In this document: piece after piece, positions 12,885-15,742 of the stretch
Numbering within the stretch: the first letter of the stretch is position 1
Layout of the letters: each line of letters begins with the position of its first letter
Source of the DNA: Planctomycetota bacterium
Lineage (GTDB): Bacteria; Planctomycetota; Planctomycetia; Gemmatales; Gemmataceae
NCBI GenBank assembly: GCA_018970845.1
Contig: JAGWVO010000038.1
Coordinates: 1-15,742 of the forward strand
Direction of reading: 5' to 3'
DNA: 15,742 nt
Program-made: the position numbers and the translations under genes
The notes under the pieces: generated by a model
What the model was told of the DNA's origin: nothing
The model's input: only the letters and a program-made list of their open reading frames with translations
Database searches by the model: none

Positions 12885-14861
12885 ATGCCGGCGATCATTC
12901 CGATGCTGCTCATGGCCCTTGGCCAGGCCGCTCCACCGGCCTCCGAATGGCCCAGCGATCCGGCGCGGTTGCGCGAGATGCTCCGCGACAAGGCCCAGCC
13001 GAGGCTTCAGGCCCAGGCGGCTTTGGCCCTGCTTCAGCATCCTTCCGCCGAGGCCGACGCGGTGATCCGCCAGGGGCTTGAGCAGTCGGAGGATCCGGAG
13101 ATGTTCCTGGCGCTGGTCTCGGCGATCAGGCTGACCCGTGATGCCCGCTACGGCGAGGAATTGACGCGCGCGCTCTCCCGCGCGCGCGGGGCGGAGAGGT
13201 CTGGCGCCGCCGAGGCCCTTTCGGCCCTCTTGGACGCCCGGCTTGCGGCGCGCCTCAAGCTGGTGATCGACGATCCTCGCGCTGATGCCCGTGCCCGTGT
13301 GGCGGCGGTAGGCACTTTGGGACACAGCGGCCGGCGCGTCGCGGCGGAACCGCTCCTGGCCACGCTCGAGTCGGGCGACGAGGCGCTTCGCCTGGCCGCC
13401 GCCGATGCCTTGGCCGATCTTTCGGGTTGGCGTTACGGCCCCGACATCGCCAAGTGGCGGGCCTGGTGGGAAAGGCACCGTGACATGCCGGCGGAACGCT
13501 GGCTCGAGATTCGCCTGGCGTTCCAGAACAGCCGGGTGGCCCGGCTTGAAAGCGAACTGGAATCGGCGCGCGGACAGACCGTGCGCCTGCACCAGCAGCT
13601 TTATGCCCGCCTGGGAGGCGCCGAAAGGCTTGTCTACATCCCCTCGCTCATGGAGCAGGAAGACCACGCGGTGAGGTTGTTGGCCGTCGGCTGGGCCCAG
13701 GAGATGCTGGCCTCCACCGACCCGGCCGTGCAGAAGTCGATGGGGCCTTTGCTTGTGCGGCTGACGGCTGATCCCTCTCCCGAGGTGCAGCGCGCCGCGG
13801 TGCTCGCCCTGGGCCGGGTGCAGGAAACCAGCGCGTTCGACAGGCTGCTGACGATGGCGGCCTCGCCATCCCCGGCCATCCGCGCCGTGGCGGCCCGGGC
13901 CCTGGCGCTTCAGGCCAGGCAGCCATCTCCCGAGGCGGCCCGCAGGACGGCCCTGGTGCTGGCGGCCCTGGGCAAGCTGCTGGAGGATCCGGTGATCGAT
14001 GTCGTGGTGGAGGCCGCGGAGGACCTTGGCAACCTTGGCGTGCCCGAGGCCGGCCCGGTGCTGACGGGGCTCCTGGGGCATCCGGGAGAATCGGTGCGCA
14101 AGGCGGCGGCCCAGGCGCTTGAACGCGTGGCGCAACCGCCGGCTCTCGACAAGATCCTCAGGGGGCTCGACGATCCGTCGGGCGCCGTGCGCTTCAGCCT
14201 CGTGGGCGCGATCGGCAACATGGCCGCGTCGGGTTCGGCGCCCCTGGGGGCGGTTGACCAGACGCGGGTGCTGGCCCGACTCGAGGTGACCCTGCTCAAG
14301 GATCCCGACCCGACGGTGCGGGCCCGCGCGGCCTCGGCCCTGGGGGAATGCGGCCAGGCGGCGCTGCTGCCCGTCATGTGGCGGGCGTGCCAGGCTGGCG
14401 AGGATGTGCGCGTGCAGGAGAAGGCCTGGCTGGGCATGATCGACATCATCGCCAGGATGAGGCAGTTGCCCCTGCTGGTGGAGTGGAACAAGACGCTGGG
14501 TGAGAACCGGCAGGGCGCCAGGCAGTTGCAGATGCTCTCGGAGGTGACGGCTCGGTGGCAAAGGGTTCCTGAGGCGCGGGCCGACATGGTGCCGCTTCAG
14601 GACATGCTGGTTCCCGTGGCCCTGGAGCAGGGAAAGTGGACCGTGGCCTTGCCGGTGCTGCGCGACGCGTTGGCCCGGCAGGCGACGCCGACCGAGCAGC
14701 AGGCGAGGCTGCGGTGGCTGCTGCAGGCGGCGGAGCAGGCGCTGGCGGAGGGGAACAAGGGCGAGGCGCTGCGGGCCGGGCAGGACGGCCTGACCTTCGC
14801 GCCCAAGGGCAGTCCCCTGATCGCGCCGTTCGGCGAGGTTGTCAGGCGCGCGGGGAATTGA
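12885..14861 (+). CDS. Secreted HEAT-repeat protein with central coiled coil
   Basis: This 658-residue protein opens with a short hydrophobic N-terminus (about residues 1-18), probably a signal peptide. Alpha-helical HEAT-type repeats occupy about residues 25-180, with AAADALADLSG as one repeat end. A tryptophan-rich junction KWRAWWERHRD (190-200) follows, then a charged, leucine-spaced helix at about 207-242 that is likely a coiled coil. A second HEAT array spans about 255-500 (for example VQRAAVLALGRVQ, VRKAAAQALERVA and VRARAASALGECG). The C-terminal part (about 570-640) looks TPR-like, with WLLQAAEQALAEGNKGEALRAG. AGGAG at 12872-12876 lies 8 nt before the ATG. Such arrays are scaffolds for protein-protein contacts; no catalytic motif is seen. 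It stands alone on this strand, and its partner is unknown. Confidence 0.82.
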   Translation: MPAIIPMLLMALGQAAPPASEWPSDPARLREMLRDKAQPRLQAQAALALLQHPSAEADAVIRQGLEQSEDPEMFLALVSAIRLTRDARYGEELTRALSRARGAERSGAAEALSALLDARLAARLKLVIDDPRADARARVAAVGTLGHSGRRVAAEPLLATLESGDEALRLAAADALADLSGWRYGPDIAKWRAWWERHRDMPAERWLEIRLAFQNSRVARLESELESARGQTVRLHQQLYARLGGAERLVYIPSLMEQEDHAVRLLAVGWAQEMLASTDPAVQKSMGPLLVRLTADPSPEVQRAAVLALGRVQETSAFDRLLTMAASPSPAIRAVAARALALQARQPSPEAARRTALVLAALGKLLEDPVIDVVVEAAEDLGNLGVPEAGPVLTGLLGHPGESVRKAAAQALERVAQPPALDKILRGLDDPSGAVRFSLVGAIGNMAASGSAPLGAVDQTRVLARLEVTLLKDPDPTVRARAASALGECGQAALLPVMWRACQAGEDVRVQEKAWLGMIDIIARMRQLPLLVEWNKTLGENRQGARQLQMLSEVTARWQRVPEARADMVPLQDMLVPVALEQGKWTVALPVLRDALARQATPTEQQARLRWLLQAAEQALAEGNKGEALRAGQDGLTFAPKGSPLIAPFGEVVRRAGN

Positions 14862-14908
14862 CAACCGGGGCTAACGCGGGTCTCAGGTGTAAGAAAGATG
14901 TTGGCGAG

Positions 14909-14941
14909 CGTCGGGCGTGAGCCCGATGAGACGGCTTCGTC
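14909..14941 (+). promoter_or_regulatory. Pair of small stem-loops downstream of the HEAT-repeat gene
   Basis: TCGGGC (14911-14916) and GCCCGA (14921-14926) pair around a GTGA loop, a GNRA-type tetraloop. A G-T wobble and a C-G pair extend the stem to 14909/14928. Directly after, GACG (14930-14933) and CGTC (14938-14941) form a 4-bp stem. No T-run follows, so a canonical terminator is unlikely. Position 48 bp after the stop suggests a 3'-end or processing structure. Confidence 0.35.
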
Positions 14942-15015
14942 CGGCTCTAAGTGAATTAATTGGATTGAAAACGCTCAAAAAACAAGCATTGCAGACTTAT
15001 CAAATCGAATGGTGT

Positions 15016-15104
15016 CCGAACGGAGGTGCGAAGGACCGGAGTGAGCGGGTGAATTTCGATACGCCCCACTCACTCCGCCTTCGGCTTCGTTCGGGGCTCT
15101 TTTT
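15016..15104 (+). terminator. Long imperfect hairpin followed by a T-run
   Basis: Three perfectly paired blocks stack in register: CCGAACG (15016-15022) with CGTTCGG (15088-15094), CGAAGG (15029-15034) with CCTTCG (15078-15083), and CGGAGTGAG (15037-15045) with CTCACTCCG (15069-15077). They are separated by a small internal loop and a 2-nt bulge, with a 23-nt apical loop. GGCTC and then TTTTT (15100-15104) follow. This may terminate plus-strand transcription, but its size also fits a dispersed palindromic repeat or mobile-element end. Confidence 0.5.
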
Positions 15105-15185
15105 GTTCCTCAATATACATTATTTTTTCGGCTATCAAAATGAGCTTTTGTCCACAAGCCATATCAAAATAACCTAAGTGTTTGA

Positions 15186-15742
15186 TCAAATCAGGTTGAT
15201 GCCGATTCGTCTGAGATAATTAAAAGTGGAGTCATAAAAGGCGGCATTTCTGGTGGGATCGGAATGATCGCCTTCTGGAACAACGATAACCATGCCTTGA
15301 CGGGCCCGCGTTAGCAAAACACGGTAAGCGTTTTTCTGATACAGTTTGCGTTCTGCCTTGCGAATATGGTTCCACCTGTCGCCGGTGAATGACCAATGCT
15401 CCCAACCTTGGTTTGAATACCGAAAATCGGCATCCCAAGTGACACAGGCCCAATCAAGCTCGAGTCCTTGTACCTGGAACTCGGTCGCCACATCCTCCAA
15501 ATAATAGGATGACCTGACATCGGTTTTATCGTCCAAGAACCAGTGGACGGGGTCCATTGGTGATTTTACATCAATCGCATGGGGTTTGAGTCGTTGGGCT
15601 TCCGACGAAACCACTATGCCGTAGCGTTCGGTGCCTCGTGCCTTGCTTTTCAGCCAATCCTTCGCTTTCTGCAACTGGCGGGTCAGCACGATGGGATATC
15701 GGTGGTTGAAAGAGGCCAGCGTGCTTGCTGCATTGTTTTCTT
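15186..15742 (-). CDS. DUF2075 / Schlafen-like DNA/RNA helicase, C-terminal part only
   Basis: The frame is open from the right window edge to the TGA at 15186-15188, giving about 184 visible residues; the in-frame GTG at 15689 is not the true start. Blocks typical of DUF2075 (Schlafen group 3 DNA/RNA helicase domain) appear in order: VLTRQLQKAKDWL, YGIVVSSEAQRLKP, SSYYLEDVATEFQVQGLELD, NAYRVLLTRARQGMVIVVPEGD and AAFYDSTFNYLRRIGI. The TEFQVQGLELD and YRVLLTRAR segments correspond to the late superfamily 1 helicase motifs. Walker A/B motifs would lie outside the window. G+C is about 52% in two sampled lines, far below its neighbours, so transfer is likely. Members of this family often lie in phage-defence or restriction islands, but no partner gene is visible here. 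Confidence 0.88.
   Translation of the reverse strand, partial: ENNAASTLASFNHRYPIVLTRQLQKAKDWLKSKARGTERYGIVVSSEAQRLKPHAIDVKSPMDPVHWFLDDKTDVRSSYYLEDVATEFQVQGLELDWACVTWDADFRYSNQGWEHWSFTGDRWNHIRKAERKLYQKNAYRVLLTRARQGMVIVVPEGDHSDPTRNAAFYDSTFNYLRRIGINLI

Larger units (their letters stand above)
14862..15185. other. Gene-poor, structured, AT-rich boundary region
   Basis: I see no credible gene in these 324 bp. The left part holds two small hairpins (14909-14941), the middle a long imperfect inverted repeat (15016-15094), and the right part is AT-rich: 22 of 70 bases are G or C at 15111-15180, against 46 of 60 in the coding line at 14281-14340. It separates the native-looking HEAT gene from the compositionally different helicase gene. 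A short open frame at 14917-15177 runs straight through the hairpins and is judged spurious. Confidence 0.6.

Noticed and set aside
12483..14864. 793-codon minus-strand open frame opposite the HEAT gene
   Set aside because: It is a high-G+C shadow: its translation is rich in Arg, Gly, Pro, Gln and His with no recognisable motif, whereas the plus strand gives regular HEAT repeats.
14870..14905. GCTAAC ... GTTGGC arrangement resembling an integron attC core
   Set aside because: One mismatch, no second pair of core boxes and no gene cassette layout; chance level.
14898..14954. 18-codon open frame beginning ATG TTG GCG
   Set aside because: Too short to support, and explained by the stem-loops it crosses.
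14917..15177. 86-codon open frame in the boundary region
   Set aside because: It starts inside a small hairpin and its codons simply follow the long palindrome; no ribosome site and no family-like sequence.
1..15742. CRISPR arrays, tRNA or rRNA genes, insertion sequences
   Set aside because: No regularly spaced repeats, cloverleaf-like segments or transposase motifs were found by eye on either strand.

Overview
This is a G+C-rich bacterial window, roughly 70-77% G+C where counted, with tightly packed genes that are often translationally coupled. The best taxonomic hints are family signatures I associate with Planctomycetota: a RimI carrying IRRDMPEV and RQRNCIGMVAE-like blocks, a metallophosphoesterase with an LLLQE-H-G block, a cupin with a PCPCG/HYHK signature, a secreted HEAT-repeat protein with a W-x-x-WW motif, and a carboxypeptidase-regulatory-like secreted protein. 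I infer Planctomycetota (perhaps Phycisphaerae) with moderate confidence; there is no rRNA to confirm it.

Left part (1-3513, + strand): one apparent operon. It runs from the 3' part of an RluA-type pseudouridine synthase, through two proteins matching the C-terminal (DUF4392) and N-terminal (DUF1445) halves of mammalian mitochondrial D-glutamate cyclase, to an extended-SDR epimerase-like protein. The first three genes are joined by 4-bp ATGA overlaps. Facing it on the minus strand is a multi-membrane GT-C glycosyltransferase (3541-5091).

Middle (5092-8360, + strand): a divergent intergenic region with a good sigma70-like promoter starts a run of a MazG/dCTPase-like pyrophosphohydrolase, rimI, a coiled-coil lipoprotein, cmk and plsC. 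The lipoprotein and cmk overlap by 1 nt, and cmk and plsC overlap by 4 nt. A strong 8-bp hairpin sits between the pyrophosphohydrolase and rimI.

Next (8371-10274, minus strand): a compact three-gene operon of cupin, PPP-like metallophosphoesterase and a class I methyltransferase. It is transcribed divergently from a Tat-signal-bearing secreted protein (10299-11105), with only 24 bp between the start codons. The secreted protein's 3' end overlaps by 94 bp the end of a convergent ArnT-like glycosyltransferase (11012-12754). That glycosyltransferase diverges from a secreted HEAT-repeat protein (12885-14861).

Right edge (14862-15742): composition changes sharply. About 324 bp without a credible gene hold two small hairpins, a large (79-nt) imperfect hairpin followed by a T-run, and a 31% G+C stretch. 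Beyond lies the 3' end of a DUF2075 (Schlafen-like DNA/RNA helicase) gene at about 52% G+C, entering from the right on the minus strand. This looks like the edge of an acquired, possibly defence-related, island.

No CRISPR array, tRNA, rRNA, transposase or integrase was seen. The most noteworthy items are the split D-glutamate cyclase operon, the structured and compositionally distinct boundary next to the helicase, and two enzymes with altered family motifs (the SDR and the phosphoesterase).
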